The notes: generated by a model not told the origin, from the sequence alone. A stretch of DNA of 32,697 nt from Roseiarcus sp963755075 (GCA_963755075.1 CAVWKL010000216.1:1-32697); one strand, 5' to 3'. Positions 17,182 to 25,477 are shown, numbered from the stretch's first letter. Program-made: numbers and translations.

Positions 17182-17847
17182 CTATCGCTCGGCGTTTGCG
17201 CGGCGTGCCGACATCGAATTGTGTCCGTACGTATCCCAAGTCGGCTCGTACTCCTCGGTCGCCTGATTTCCCCAGGTTGACCACCTCGAACGCACTCCTC
17301 GGCCAAAGATCTCAAGATATGGTCCGGGCGAGCACGATTCAATAAGTGGATATTGCTCGTCCGGTTTTCTCGAATGTTCACGCTTGCGCGACGAGATATA
17401 ATTGACCTGTGACCGACCTGGCGCCAAAGTCCGAGCGTTCTTACCTCTTACGCCGAACAGAATCATCTCGGTCACGTTGCGAAAATAAAAGCCCACGCCA
17501 CGACCGTCAGACCCACCGTCTTTACGCACCTTATGCCAAACAATGTTGGACTTATAAGTAAATCCCCACTCACGCAATGTCTCGATGCCTTCAGGTAAAA
17601 GTGCATTCGGGACCCACAGATACAGATGGCAAGTTGGCGCCGCGATCTTGGAAATCGGCAATTTCTTTATTTCCGAAAGCCCCATAGTCCCATAACGTGA
17701 CAATCGGTTGTGCTCCGGCGCAATTTTTCCGGTCCGGTTTACAAATTGCCAGGGCGGATCCGCGAGAATGGTCGCAAATCGGCGGTTGCCGGCAAATTCC
17801 AGGAGGTCGTCTGACGGAGACGGCCCATTCTCAACACGCGCCAGCAT
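17182..17847 (-). CDS. MT-A70 family N6-adenine methyltransferase
   Basis: A 221-residue methyltransferase. The catalytic DPPW motif is at residues 30-33 in ILADPPWQF, preceded by the characteristic RRFATI strand. Further MT-A70 features are NRLSRYGTMGLSEI, CHLYLWVPNALLPEGIE, GFTYKSNIVWHKVRKDGG, and the late block KREHSRKPDEQYPLIE with EIFGRG. Family members transfer a methyl group from SAM to N6 of adenine; prokaryotic ones with this architecture act on DNA and are often found in phages and islands. ATG 17847 is chosen because GGGAG lies a few bases upstream. A TTG at 17895 in the same frame would add 16 residues. It is the first gene of the three-gene minus-strand module. Confidence 0.9.
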   Translation of the reverse strand: MLARVENGPSPSDDLLEFAGNRRFATILADPPWQFVNRTGKIAPEHNRLSRYGTMGLSEIKKLPISKIAAPTCHLYLWVPNALLPEGIETLREWGFTYKSNIVWHKVRKDGGSDGRGVGFYFRNVTEMILFGVRGKNARTLAPGRSQVNYISSRKREHSRKPDEQYPLIESCSPGPYLEIFGRGVRSRWSTWGNQATEEYEPTWDTYGHNSMSARRANAER

Positions 17848-18305
17848 TTGATTCTCCCGAGATGCCCAATCTATTCCTTTTTCGTAAACTGCCAATCGCG
17901 ATTCGCCTACCGCACAGGTGCGTTCAATTTAGAGGCGGCACAATTGATGCGGCCCACCTGCACGCACTCGCATAAGTCCGAGGCCGGCTGTCTCACCCGA
18001 CAGAGGGGTACGAGCGTCGGGACCTTCATTAGCCGCGGCCCGTGCAGTCCCAGCACGTTGGCGTCGTCGGCCATACCTGGGTATCGGCCATCGACAACCG
18101 AGGAACAACTAGGGGAGCACGTGAAAGCGCACCGTTCTCCGGAAGGTCTCGTGTTGTCAGAACCACCGCAATGAAATATATGGTCCTCGCGGCAACGTTT
18201 GGGTTCAAAACGGAGTGCCGCCCGATATTTCAATGAGTTGGCAGGAATACTACACCCGCGAACTCAGTCAGTGGCTGGGCAATCTAAAGGACGCGCGAAC
18301 GCAAC
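17848..18305. other. 458-bp region upstream of the MT-A70 gene with no supported gene
   Basis: Short open frames occur on both strands but none has a family signature. It probably contains the promoter of the minus-strand island operon and the right edge of the island, as composition returns to GC-rich by about 18300. No integrase gene, inverted repeats of an insertion sequence, or repeat of the tRNA-Pro 3' end was found by eye. Confidence 0.5.
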
Positions 18306-18608
18306 ATGACCGCACGCATCTATCTCCCCGCCCGCAACGCGATGCAGTCGGGCCAGTCGAAAGACAAGTGGATTCTGGAATACGAACCGGAATCGCCGCG
18401 ACGCGTCGAACCGCTGATGGGCTGGACGAGCTCGGCCGACATGAAATCGCAGGTGAGGCTGCGCTTCGACAGCAAGGAGGAGGCGATCGCCTACGCCACG
18501 CGCAACGGCGTGGACTATCGCCTCGAGGAGCCGAAGCGTCCCCAGCGCAAGACGGTGTCTTATTCCGACAACTTTCGGCCGAACCGCGTCGTGCCCTGGT
18601 CGCATTGA
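18306..18608 (+). CDS. ETC complex I subunit, NDUFS4-like
   Basis: A 100-residue protein of the ETC_C1_NDUFA4/NDUFS4 family. The start MTARIYLPARNAMQSG, then KWILEYEPESPRRVEPLMGWTSS, then VRLRFDSKEEAIAYATRNGVDY, and the C-terminal YSDNFRPNRVVPWSH are the conserved blocks. This is the alphaproteobacterial counterpart of a mitochondrial accessory subunit that stabilises the NADH-binding arm of respiratory complex I, on the cytoplasmic side of the inner membrane. It is encoded apart from the nuo operon, which is normal. It sits 21 bases upstream of tRNA-Arg. Confidence 0.95.
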   Translation: MTARIYLPARNAMQSGQSKDKWILEYEPESPRRVEPLMGWTSSADMKSQVRLRFDSKEEAIAYATRNGVDYRLEEPKRPQRKTVSYSDNFRPNRVVPWSH

Positions 18609-18629
18609 CGCGAGGCCAAACGAGGCGCA

Positions 18630-18706
18630 GGCTCCGTAGCTCAGCTGGATAGAGCAGCCGCCTTCTAAGCGGCAGGTCGCAGGTTCGAGCCCTGCCGGAG
18701 TCGCCA
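18630..18706 (+). tRNA. tRNA-Arg (anticodon TCT)
   Basis: A 77-base cloverleaf with encoded CCA. Acceptor arms GGCTCCG (18630-18636) and CGGAGTC (18696-18702) pair, with one G-U pair. The anticodon loop CTTCTAA gives TCT, and the T-arm has GGTTCGAGC. The next gene starts only about 20 bases downstream, so a shared transcript is likely. Confidence 0.97.
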
Positions 18707-18726
18707 GCCCCATCGAGGAGCCCGAT

Positions 18727-19452
18727 CTGCAAACCGTCGCTTGCCTGCGCTGGGGAACGCGGTTTCCCGTCGACTACGTCAACCGCCTTTATCGCGGCGT
18801 CATGCGCAATGTGGCGAGACCGACGCGCTTCATCGCCTTCACCGACGATCCCGCCGGCCTGGACGACGGCGTCGAAGCAAGGCCGATCCCGCCGATCAAG
18901 CTGCCGGCGACCGGCCTGGGCGGCAGCCCGTGGCGCAAGCTGGCGCTATGGTCCCGCGACATCGGCGTCGCCGGCGATCTGTTGTTTCTCGACCTCGACG
19001 TGGTGATTGTCGGGTCGCTCGACGCGTTCTTCGATGTCGATCCCGGCAAGCTCGCCATCATCCGCGATTGGGGATCGAAAGACAGCGGCAACTCCTCGGT
19101 CATGCGCCTTCCCGCCGGCGGCGCTCCGCACCTGGTCGACGATTTCGAGGCCGCTCCGCTGGAAAAGCGTCGGCTTTATTCGAACGAGCAGGAATACCTG
19201 ACGCGCGAATCCGGCTTGCCGCTGGTTTTTTGGCCGAGCCCATGGTGTCCGAGCTTCAAGGCCACGATGATGCCGCATTTTCCACTTAATTATTGGAAGA
19301 ATGTGGCGATCCCTCCGGGCGCCCGGATCGTAGTCTTCACCGGCCATCCGCGGCCGCACGAGGCGGCGGAGGGGAAATGGCCGGCGCCTTGGTATAAGAG
19401 AGCCTATAAGAGCGTGCGCCCGGTGACTTGGCTGAGCGAACATTGGCGTTGA
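18727..19452 (+). CDS. Glycosyltransferase-like GT-A fold protein with DxD motif
   Basis: About 241 residues. The core has LLFLDLDVVIVGSLDAFFDV, with a DxD metal-binding motif as in GT8-type GT-A enzymes, followed by IIRDWG and a later SPWCPSFKA block; the C-terminus has VVFTGHPRPHEA. Conserved-looking sequence extends upstream of the first in-frame ATG (18802) and reads TVACLRWGTRFPVDYVNRLY, which fits the N-terminal strand of this family. The only plausible start for that part is CTG 18727, with GAGGAG six bases before it. The gene begins about 20 bases after tRNA-Arg. The sugar donor and acceptor are unknown. If ATG 18802 were used, the first beta strand would be lost. Confidence 0.8.
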   Translation: MQTVACLRWGTRFPVDYVNRLYRGVMRNVARPTRFIAFTDDPAGLDDGVEARPIPPIKLPATGLGGSPWRKLALWSRDIGVAGDLLFLDLDVVIVGSLDAFFDVDPGKLAIIRDWGSKDSGNSSVMRLPAGGAPHLVDDFEAAPLEKRRLYSNEQEYLTRESGLPLVFWPSPWCPSFKATMMPHFPLNYWKNVAIPPGARIVVFTGHPRPHEAAEGKWPAPWYKRAYKSVRPVTWLSEHWR

Positions 19453-19651
19453 ACGTCGTCGGGAGCTGGCGGCGAGCCTGTAATTGCGTCTATTGATTTC
19501 GCGCAATGCCGGCAATCGCGTTAGGTCTTTGGCAAGGAAGTCGGAACAAGGTGAAGATTGGAATGTTTGTTGGTTGGAGCTCCCGCGAAGGCGGCCGTTT
19601 GGGCGCGGGGCGGGCGCGTTTTTGTGGCGTAGCCGTGGCGAGTTTGATTCG

Positions 19652-20704
19652 ATGATTGTCGCGGCCCGGATGTTTGGCGTCAAAGCGGGTTTCCGGACCT
19701 GGCGCAGCGCCGGCGCGTTGGCGATCGTGGCGGGGTCGCTCGCCGCCTGCGCGCAAGCGCCGTCCCCCTCCGCCCGCCACGGCAACGAGTACTTTTCTCA
19801 ATCCAAATATGGGCCCGCCAGCCCGCGGGTGGTCGAGGACGGCCAGCCGGTGCCGCACGGCGGCGGCCAATACCTCGTCGGCCATCCCTATACGATCGCC
19901 GGGCGCACCTATTACCCCAGCGAAAATTCGCACTACGCCGCCGTCGGCTTGGCCTCCTGGTACGGCGACGCGTTCCATGGCCGGCGCACCGCCAACGGCG
20001 AAGTCTACGACATGCGCTCGTTCACTGCGGCGCATCCAACCATGCCGCTGCCGAGCTACGCCCGGGTCACCAACCTCGCCAACGGCTATTCGATCATCGT
20101 GCGCGTCAACGATCGCGGCCCTTACAGCGGCGGGCGCGTCATGGACGTGTCCTCGCGCGTGGCCGACGTGCTCGACTTCAAGGGCGCGGGCACGGCGAGG
20201 GTGAAAGTCGAATATGTCGGGCCCGCTCCGCTGGAAGGGTCGGACGATTCGACGCTGCTCGCAAGCCTGCGCACCAACGGCGAGGCGGCCACGATCAACG
20301 GCTCGCCGAGCGGTGCGCCGGTGATGGTCGCCTCGCAGGCGCCGCCCCCGTTCCTGCCGAACCTGTTCAAGCCCGTCGCGCCGCGGCCGGCCGCCGCGCC
20401 TGAGCCCCCCGCCGAACCGGCGCTCGCCGCCGCCGCGCCCAATCCCAAATTGCTGAAGGCCCCGCCGCCGCCGCCGCGGCCGTTCGACCTTGGCGCCATC
20501 GCCCGCACGATCGGGCCGGTCGCCGCGGCGCCTGCGCTTCCGCCTCGCCGGCCCGTTCGACAGGCCCTAGCCGGCGATCGCGTCCTCTACTTCGCCCAGA
20601 GCGACAGCGCGACGGCTCGCCTCAAGCGCCTTGACCCCTTCGCGAGGCTGATCGAGCAAGGCCAAGCGCCGCGATCCGCAGCGACCCTCGCCAACGATCC
20701 CTAG
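19652..20704 (+). CDS. rlpA: RlpA-family septal ring lytic transglycosylase (lipoprotein)
   Basis: A 350-residue protein. The N-terminus has a basic region, a hydrophobic stretch and the lipobox LAAC, so it is probably lipid-anchored in the envelope. The RlpA double-psi beta-barrel follows: VGLASWYGDAFHGRRTANGE, then YARVTNLANGYSIIVRVNDRGPY with the catalytic-site aspartate, then RVMDVSSRVADVLDF. RlpA cleaves denuded glycan strands at the septum. The C-terminal third is Pro/Ala-rich and disordered; no SPOR domain is recognisable. ATG 19652 is a good fit because the signal sequence follows; an in-frame ATG at 19670 is also possible. It lies 99 bases upstream of the PBP5-like gene and probably heads the operon. 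Confidence 0.93.
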   Translation: MIVAARMFGVKAGFRTWRSAGALAIVAGSLAACAQAPSPSARHGNEYFSQSKYGPASPRVVEDGQPVPHGGGQYLVGHPYTIAGRTYYPSENSHYAAVGLASWYGDAFHGRRTANGEVYDMRSFTAAHPTMPLPSYARVTNLANGYSIIVRVNDRGPYSGGRVMDVSSRVADVLDFKGAGTARVKVEYVGPAPLEGSDDSTLLASLRTNGEAATINGSPSGAPVMVASQAPPPFLPNLFKPVAPRPAAAPEPPAEPALAAAAPNPKLLKAPPPPPRPFDLGAIARTIGPVAAAPALPPRRPVRQALAGDRVLYFAQSDSATARLKRLDPFARLIEQGQAPRSAATLANDP

Positions 20705-20803
20705 GCGAGACGAGCAAGCGCCGCGCGGTCGTTGATTTGTCGTCAAATGCGATGCAAGAACGGGGCGCGCGCGCCTCTTTCGCTGCGCCGACGAGGATCG
20801 GCC

Positions 20804-21998
20804 GTGTTTGCTCACCGCTTCGCCCTGGCGTTGTCCGCGACGTTGTTGTGTTTCGTCCTGTCCGTCTTGCCTGGGCGCGCGCAAAGCTTCCAGACCAGCG
20901 CGCCCTTCGCCGAGCTTGTCGACTTCGAGAGCGGCGCGGTGCTGTTCGAGAAAGGCGCCGACGAACCGATGACGCCGGCCGCAACCGTCAAGCTCTTGAC
21001 CGCGGAGATCGTGTTCCACCAGCTCGCGGAAGGGCGCCTTCATCTCGACGACAAGTTCCAGGTTTCGGAACACGCTTGGCGCACCGGCGGGGCGCATGCG
21101 CACGGACCGGCGACATTTCTCGACATTCATAGCGACGTGCGCATCGACGACCTCCTGCAGGGCCTCATCGTTCACTCCGGCAACGACGCCGCGCTCACGC
21201 TGGCGGAGGGAATTTCCGGTACGGAGGAGAGTTTCGCCGATCTGATGAACAAGCGCGCCGGCGAACTCGGCATGACGCATTCGACCTTCGCCAACGCGCG
21301 GGGGGTGAGCGACCCGAGGCAACACGTCACGGCGCGCGACATGGCGCTGCTTGCCGCCCACATCATCCGCGATTATCCCGACGACTATCATTATTTCAGC
21401 GAGAAGGAGTTCACCTGGAACAAGATCCGCCAGCTCAACCGCGATCCGCTGCTCAACATGGACCTCGGCGCCGACGGCTTGATGGCCGGCGATAGCCCCG
21501 AGAGCGGCTATGGCTTGGTCGGTTCGGCGGCGCAGAACGGCCAGCGGCTGATCCTCGTCGTCAACGGCCTCAAGACCGCGGCCGACCGCGCCGAGGAAGC
21601 GCGCAAGCTCTTCGACTGGGGCTTTCGTTCGTTCGACCCGAGGGACTTGTTCCAGCCCGGCGAAACCGTCGGAACGGCGTCAGTCTATGGCGGCGCGCAG
21701 AGCGAAGTCCCCTTGACCTGCGATCGGCCGGCGAAGATTTTTCTCCCGCGCGGCTCACAAGAACGGCTGACCGCCAAGGTCGTCTATATCGGCCCGCTGG
21801 TCGCGCCGGTCGCCGCGGGCGTCGAGGTCGCTCGCCTCAGAGTCTGGCGCGGACCAGACTCTGGCGCTCGACTTGCCGCTGAAGACCAAGGCCGCCGTTC
21901 CGCTCGGCGGCTTGAGCAAGCGGGCCTTCGACGCCGGGATCGAATTGGCGACGAACCTCATCCGCAGCGCCTTCGACCGCGCCTTTACGAGAAACTGA
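20804..21998 (+). CDS. PBP5-family D-alanyl-D-alanine carboxypeptidase homologue, active site missing and frameshifted
   Basis: The overall sequence is that of DacA/DacF-type peptidases that trim peptidoglycan pentapeptides: signal peptide ending near GRAQS, then FAELVDFESGAVLFEKGADEP, HSGNDAALTLAEGI, YFSEKEFTWNKIRQLNRDPLL, then a PBP5 C-terminal domain. However, the nucleophile motif SxxK reads A60-T-V-K63, and KTG reads M227-A-G229; only the SGN triad (125-127) survives. It is therefore probably not a peptidase. At about 21848 the reading frame shifts: the family C-terminus TLALDLPLKTKAAVPLGG continues in the +1 frame and ends at TGA 21996-21998. Removing one base restores 397 residues. GTG 20804 is chosen for GAGGA six bases upstream. 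The stop overlaps the tmk ATG by one base. Confidence 0.88.
21838..21863. repeat. Perfect 10-bp inverted repeat with a 6-base loop
   Basis: CAGAGTCTGG (21838-21847) and CCAGACTCTG (21854-21863) are exact reverse complements around CGCGGA. The apparent frameshift of the PBP5-like gene maps within this hairpin. It could be a sequencing artefact site, a quasi-palindrome mutation, or a structural element. Confidence 0.9.
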
Positions 21999-22675
21999 TG
22001 TCGCGCGCGCCGGCGCCGGGCCGGTTCATCACGCTGGAAGGCGGGGAGGGCGCCGGCAAGTCGGTCCAGGCCCGCCGGCTGGCGGAGCGCCTGCGCGCCT
22101 CCGGCTTCGCCGTCGTGCTCACCCGCGAGCCAGGCGGCTCTCCCGACGCCGAGGCGTTGCGCGAAATCATTTTGTCCGGCGCCGCGGCGCGGTTCGGCGC
22201 GGCGGGCGAAGCGCTGTTGTTCAGCGCCGCGCGCATCGACCACATCGATGCGACCATCGCGCCGGCGCTGCGGCGCGGCGACTGGGTGGTTTGCGACCGC
22301 TTCGCCGATTCGACCCGCGCTTACCAAGGTGCGGCCGGCCAATTGGACCCAGACATGCTCGCCAGCCTCGAGCGCATCGCGGTCGGCGACTGGCGGCCCG
22401 ATTTGACATTGATCCTCGACCTGCCGGTCGTCGAGGGCCTCGCCCGCGCCGCGGCGCGGCGCGGTCCCGGCGAAGCGGCGGACCGGTTCGAAGGCGAGAC
22501 CCTCGCCTTCCACGAAACGCTGCGCCAGGCGTTCCTGGCGATCGCGCGCGCCGAGCCGGAGCGCTGCGCGGTCGTCGACGCCTCCGCCGGGGAGGACGAG
22601 GTCGCGCAGGCGGTCTGGGGCGTGGTCAGCGCGCGGCTGGCCGACGCGCTGAACCGGGATGCGAAGACGCGATGA
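21998..22675 (+). CDS. tmk: Thymidylate kinase
   Basis: A 225-residue P-loop kinase that phosphorylates dTMP to dTDP for DNA synthesis. Visible are the P-loop GGEGAGKS (about residues 15-22), the LTREPGGSPDAEALR block, the DRFADSTRAYQG motif with the DR(F/Y) arginine, and LILDLPVVEGLARAAAR before the LID region. Length is normal. ATG 21998 overlaps the stop of the preceding gene (TGATG), and its own stop overlaps the start of holB (ATGA). Because of the upstream frameshift, the preceding gene and tmk read as one long open frame, but the junction has no homology to either family and is not a real fusion. Confidence 0.95.
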   Translation: MSRAPAPGRFITLEGGEGAGKSVQARRLAERLRASGFAVVLTREPGGSPDAEALREIILSGAAARFGAAGEALLFSAARIDHIDATIAPALRRGDWVVCDRFADSTRAYQGAAGQLDPDMLASLERIAVGDWRPDLTLILDLPVVEGLARAAARRGPGEAADRFEGETLAFHETLRQAFLAIARAEPERCAVVDASAGEDEVAQAVWGVVSARLADALNRDAKTR

Positions 22676-23739
22676 GCAGAGCCCCGTCGGACGCGCCGCC
22701 CGAGAGCGACGCCCTCGCGGGCGCCCCGCATCCGCGGCTGGCGACGCGGCTGATCGGTCACGCCGCCGCGGAGGCCGAGATGCTCGCCGCCTATCGCGAT
22801 GGCCGCCTTGCTCACGCTTGGCTGATCGGCGGGCGCGAGGGCGTCGGCAAGGCGACGCTGGCTTGGCGGTTCGCCCGCTTCGTGCTTGCGAACCCGGACC
22901 CGAACGCGCCCGCCGTGCGCGCCGCGACGAATTTGGCGGTCGCCGCCGATCATCCTGCGGCGCGACAACTGGCGGCGCTGGCCCATCCCGATTTCGCCCT
23001 GCTGCGCCGGGGATGGAATCCCAAGTCGAAGGCCTTCTTCACCGAGATCGGCGTCGGCGAAATTCGGTTGGGCCTGCAGCTGTTCCACATGTCGGCGGCT
23101 TTCGGCGGATGGCGCATCGCCATCGTCGACAGCGCCGACGATCTCAACCGCAGCGGCGCGAACAGTCTGTTGAAGATCATCGAGGAGCCGCCGCCGCGCT
23201 CGCTCATCCTCATCGTGGCGCATCGGCCGGGGCAGGTGCTGGCGACCATTCGGTCGCGCTGCCGGCGACTATTGCTGGAGCGGCTCTCGCCGGCGGAGAT
23301 CGCCGAGGTCGTCGGCGGCCTCGGCGCGCCCTGGGACGCCACGGACCCCGAGGCGCGCGCCGCCGTCGCCGGACGCGCCGACGGCTCGGTGCGCGAGGTC
23401 TTGCGGCGGCTCGATCCCGAAGCCGACGGCGCCGGCGCCTTGATCGACGCTGCGATCGCCCAATTGCCCGACGTCGACCCGCGCGCGGTCGACCAGCTCG
23501 CGGAGGCGGTGAGCGGCCGCGCCGCCGGCGAGGCGTTCGAGGCGCTGACCGCGGCGCTCCTCGACTGGCTCGCGGCGCGGGCGCGGGCTGACGCCTCGCC
23601 CGCCGCGCGCCGCGCCTTGACGACGCTATGGGACGAACTGCGCGTCGCGACGCGCGAGGCCGAGGCGCTCAATCTCGACCGCAGGTTGCATGTGCTCGCG
23701 GTCTTCGAGGAATTCGCCGCGCGCGCGCGGTTCCTATAG
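22672..23739 (+). CDS. holB: DNA polymerase III subunit delta'
   Basis: A 355-residue AAA+ clamp-loader subunit. It has RLIGHAAAEAEML at the N-terminus, HAWLIGGREGVGKATLAWRFA (Walker-A-like), then IAIVDSADDLNRSGANSLLKIIEEPPPRS, the delta' box with the sensor-like region, and ATIRSRCRRLLLERLSP. Delta' is part of the clamp-loader that places the beta sliding clamp on DNA. The usual zinc-binding cysteines are absent, as in many alphaproteobacterial delta' subunits. It overlaps tmk by four bases and precedes metG, the conserved order in Hyphomicrobiales. Confidence 0.94.
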   Translation: MSRAPSDAPPESDALAGAPHPRLATRLIGHAAAEAEMLAAYRDGRLAHAWLIGGREGVGKATLAWRFARFVLANPDPNAPAVRAATNLAVAADHPAARQLAALAHPDFALLRRGWNPKSKAFFTEIGVGEIRLGLQLFHMSAAFGGWRIAIVDSADDLNRSGANSLLKIIEEPPPRSLILIVAHRPGQVLATIRSRCRRLLLERLSPAEIAEVVGGLGAPWDATDPEARAAVAGRADGSVREVLRRLDPEADGAGALIDAAIAQLPDVDPRAVDQLAEAVSGRAAGEAFEALTAALLDWLAARARADASPAARRALTTLWDELRVATREAEALNLDRRLHVLAVFEEFAARARFL

Positions 23740-23802
23740 GGGCGAGCCAAACGCTGGCGCGGCGCATTTTCAAGCCGCGAAAAATCCTTTAGGACGGCGG
23801 GC

Positions 23803-25404
23803 ATGAGCCCGAACCGACACTTTTACATCACCACCGCCATTCCCTACGCCAACGGCGCGCCGCATATCGGCCACGCCTACGAGCGCATCGCCACCGACGC
23901 CATCCAGCGCTTCATGCGCCTCGACGGCCGCGAGACTTTGTTCGTCACCGGCATGGACGAATACGGTCTGAAGGTGCAGCAAACCGCGGCGCGCGAGGGC
24001 GTGACGCCGCAAACCTTTGTCGATGGGATCGCGGCCCAATTCGAGGCGATGGGCGAGGCGCTGAACGCGCGCGCCGACGACATCGTGCGCACGACGCAAG
24101 AAAGACACAAGCGGTCGGTTCAGGCGATCTGGGAGCGGATGAAGGCCAACGGCGACATCTATTTGTCGAAATACGCCGGCTGGTACTCGGTGCGCGACGA
24201 GGCCTATTTCGACGACGGCGAACTCGTCGACGGGCCGCACGGCGAAAAGCTCGCCCCGAGCGGCGCGCCGGCGCAATGGGTCGAGGAGGAGAGCTATTTC
24301 TTCAAGCTTTCGGCCTACGCCGACAAGCTCTTGGCGCACTACGAAGCCCACCCCGAATTCATTACGCCGGAAGCCTACCGCAACGAAATCGTCGCCTTCG
24401 TCCGCCGCGGGCTGGCGGACGTCTCGATCAGCCGCACCAATTTCGACTGGGGCGTTCCGGTTCCCGACGATCCCCGTCACGTCATGTACGTCTGGGTCGA
24501 CGCGCTGACCAATTACATCACCGCCGCCGGCTTCCCCGACGGCGGCCCGCGGTGGAAATTCTGGCCGGCCGACGCGCACGTGATCGGCAAGGACATCACC
24601 CGCTTCCACGCCATCTATTGGCCGGCCTTCCTGATGTCGGCCGGCCAGGAACTGCCGCGGCAGATCGTCGTCCACGGCTTTCTCTTCAACCGCGGCGAGA
24701 AGATGTCGAAGTCGACCGGCAACGTCGTCAATCCGGCGACGCTGATCGCCGACTATGGTCTCGACCCGCTGCGTTACTTCTTCCTGCGCGAAGTGCCCTT
24801 CGGTCAGGACGGCAACTATTCGCACGAAGCGATCGTCCAGCGCATCAACGCCGACCTCGCCAACGACCTCGGCAATCTCGCGCAGCGCTCGCTGTCGATG
24901 ATCGCCAGGAACTGCGCCGGCCTCGTGCCGGACGATGATTTCGTCATCACGCAGGACTCCCGCGACTTGATGGCGCAGATCGATTCCTTGGTCGGCGGCG
25001 CGCGCGAGCACATGGCGAGTTACGCGATTCATCAGTATCTCGCCGCGGTCTTCGACGTCATCGCGCGGACCAACCGGTACTTTGCCGCCAACGAGCCCTG
25101 GAAACTCGCCAAGACCGATCCGAACCGCATGCGAACCGTCCTCTATGTCACGGTCGAGGCGCTGCGGGTCGTGGGCACATTGCTGCAACCGGTCATGCCG
25201 GCGGCGATGGGCAAACTCCTCGACTTGCTGGCCGTGGCCCCCGACGAGCGCGCGTTCGCCTCGCTCGACCCTCGGGATGGCCAAGGAATCGGCAGCTTCG
25301 AGCCAGGCAAAGACGCGCCAAGACGCCTGCTCGCGGGAAGACGGTTGCCCGCGCCGGTGTCCATTTTCCCGCGCTATGTCGAGCCGGAAGCGGCGGGCAA
25401 ATGA
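23803..25404 (+). CDS. metG: Methionyl-tRNA synthetase
   Basis: A 533-residue class I synthetase. The HIGH signature is H21-I-G-H24 in GAPHIGHAYE; KMSKS is at residues 300-304 in GEKMSKSTGN. The WYSVRDEAYFDDGEL connective domain lacks the four-cysteine zinc knuckle, placing it in the zinc-less group. DWGVPVPDDPRHVMYVWVDAL and IGKDITRFHAIYWPA are characteristic blocks. No C-terminal tRNA-binding domain is present, usual for this group. It starts at ATG 23803, 63 bases after holB. Confidence 0.97.
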   Translation: MSPNRHFYITTAIPYANGAPHIGHAYERIATDAIQRFMRLDGRETLFVTGMDEYGLKVQQTAAREGVTPQTFVDGIAAQFEAMGEALNARADDIVRTTQERHKRSVQAIWERMKANGDIYLSKYAGWYSVRDEAYFDDGELVDGPHGEKLAPSGAPAQWVEEESYFFKLSAYADKLLAHYEAHPEFITPEAYRNEIVAFVRRGLADVSISRTNFDWGVPVPDDPRHVMYVWVDALTNYITAAGFPDGGPRWKFWPADAHVIGKDITRFHAIYWPAFLMSAGQELPRQIVVHGFLFNRGEKMSKSTGNVVNPATLIADYGLDPLRYFFLREVPFGQDGNYSHEAIVQRINADLANDLGNLAQRSLSMIARNCAGLVPDDDFVITQDSRDLMAQIDSLVGGAREHMASYAIHQYLAAVFDVIARTNRYFAANEPWKLAKTDPNRMRTVLYVTVEALRVVGTLLQPVMPAAMGKLLDLLAVAPDERAFASLDPRDGQGIGSFEPGKDAPRRLLAGRRLPAPVSIFPRYVEPEAAGK

Positions 25405-25477
25405 GGCGCGCGATGGAAATGCCGGCGCGCGATCCCTTCTCCCGCGCACGGGAGCGGGGGCGCGGGAGCGCGCGCTG

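Noticed and set aside
18233..18305. Short frame beginning MSWQEYYTRELSQWLGNLKD before the complex I gene
   Set aside because: It has no stop before running into the complex I gene in another frame and no ribosome-binding site; possibly a remnant, but unsupported.
15478..18688. A 16-base sequence (CAGGTCGCAGGTTCGA) shared by tRNA-Pro and tRNA-Arg as island attachment sites
   Set aside because: This is the conserved variable-loop/T-arm region found in many tRNAs, and the tRNA-Arg copy is part of an intact tRNA beyond a core complex I gene.
20732..22675. Apparent 647-residue fusion of a PBP5-like protein with thymidylate kinase
   Set aside because: The junction (about 21850-21997) has no homology to either family, while the true PBP5 C-terminus is found in the +1 frame there and ends at the tmk start. 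It is a product of the one-base shift.
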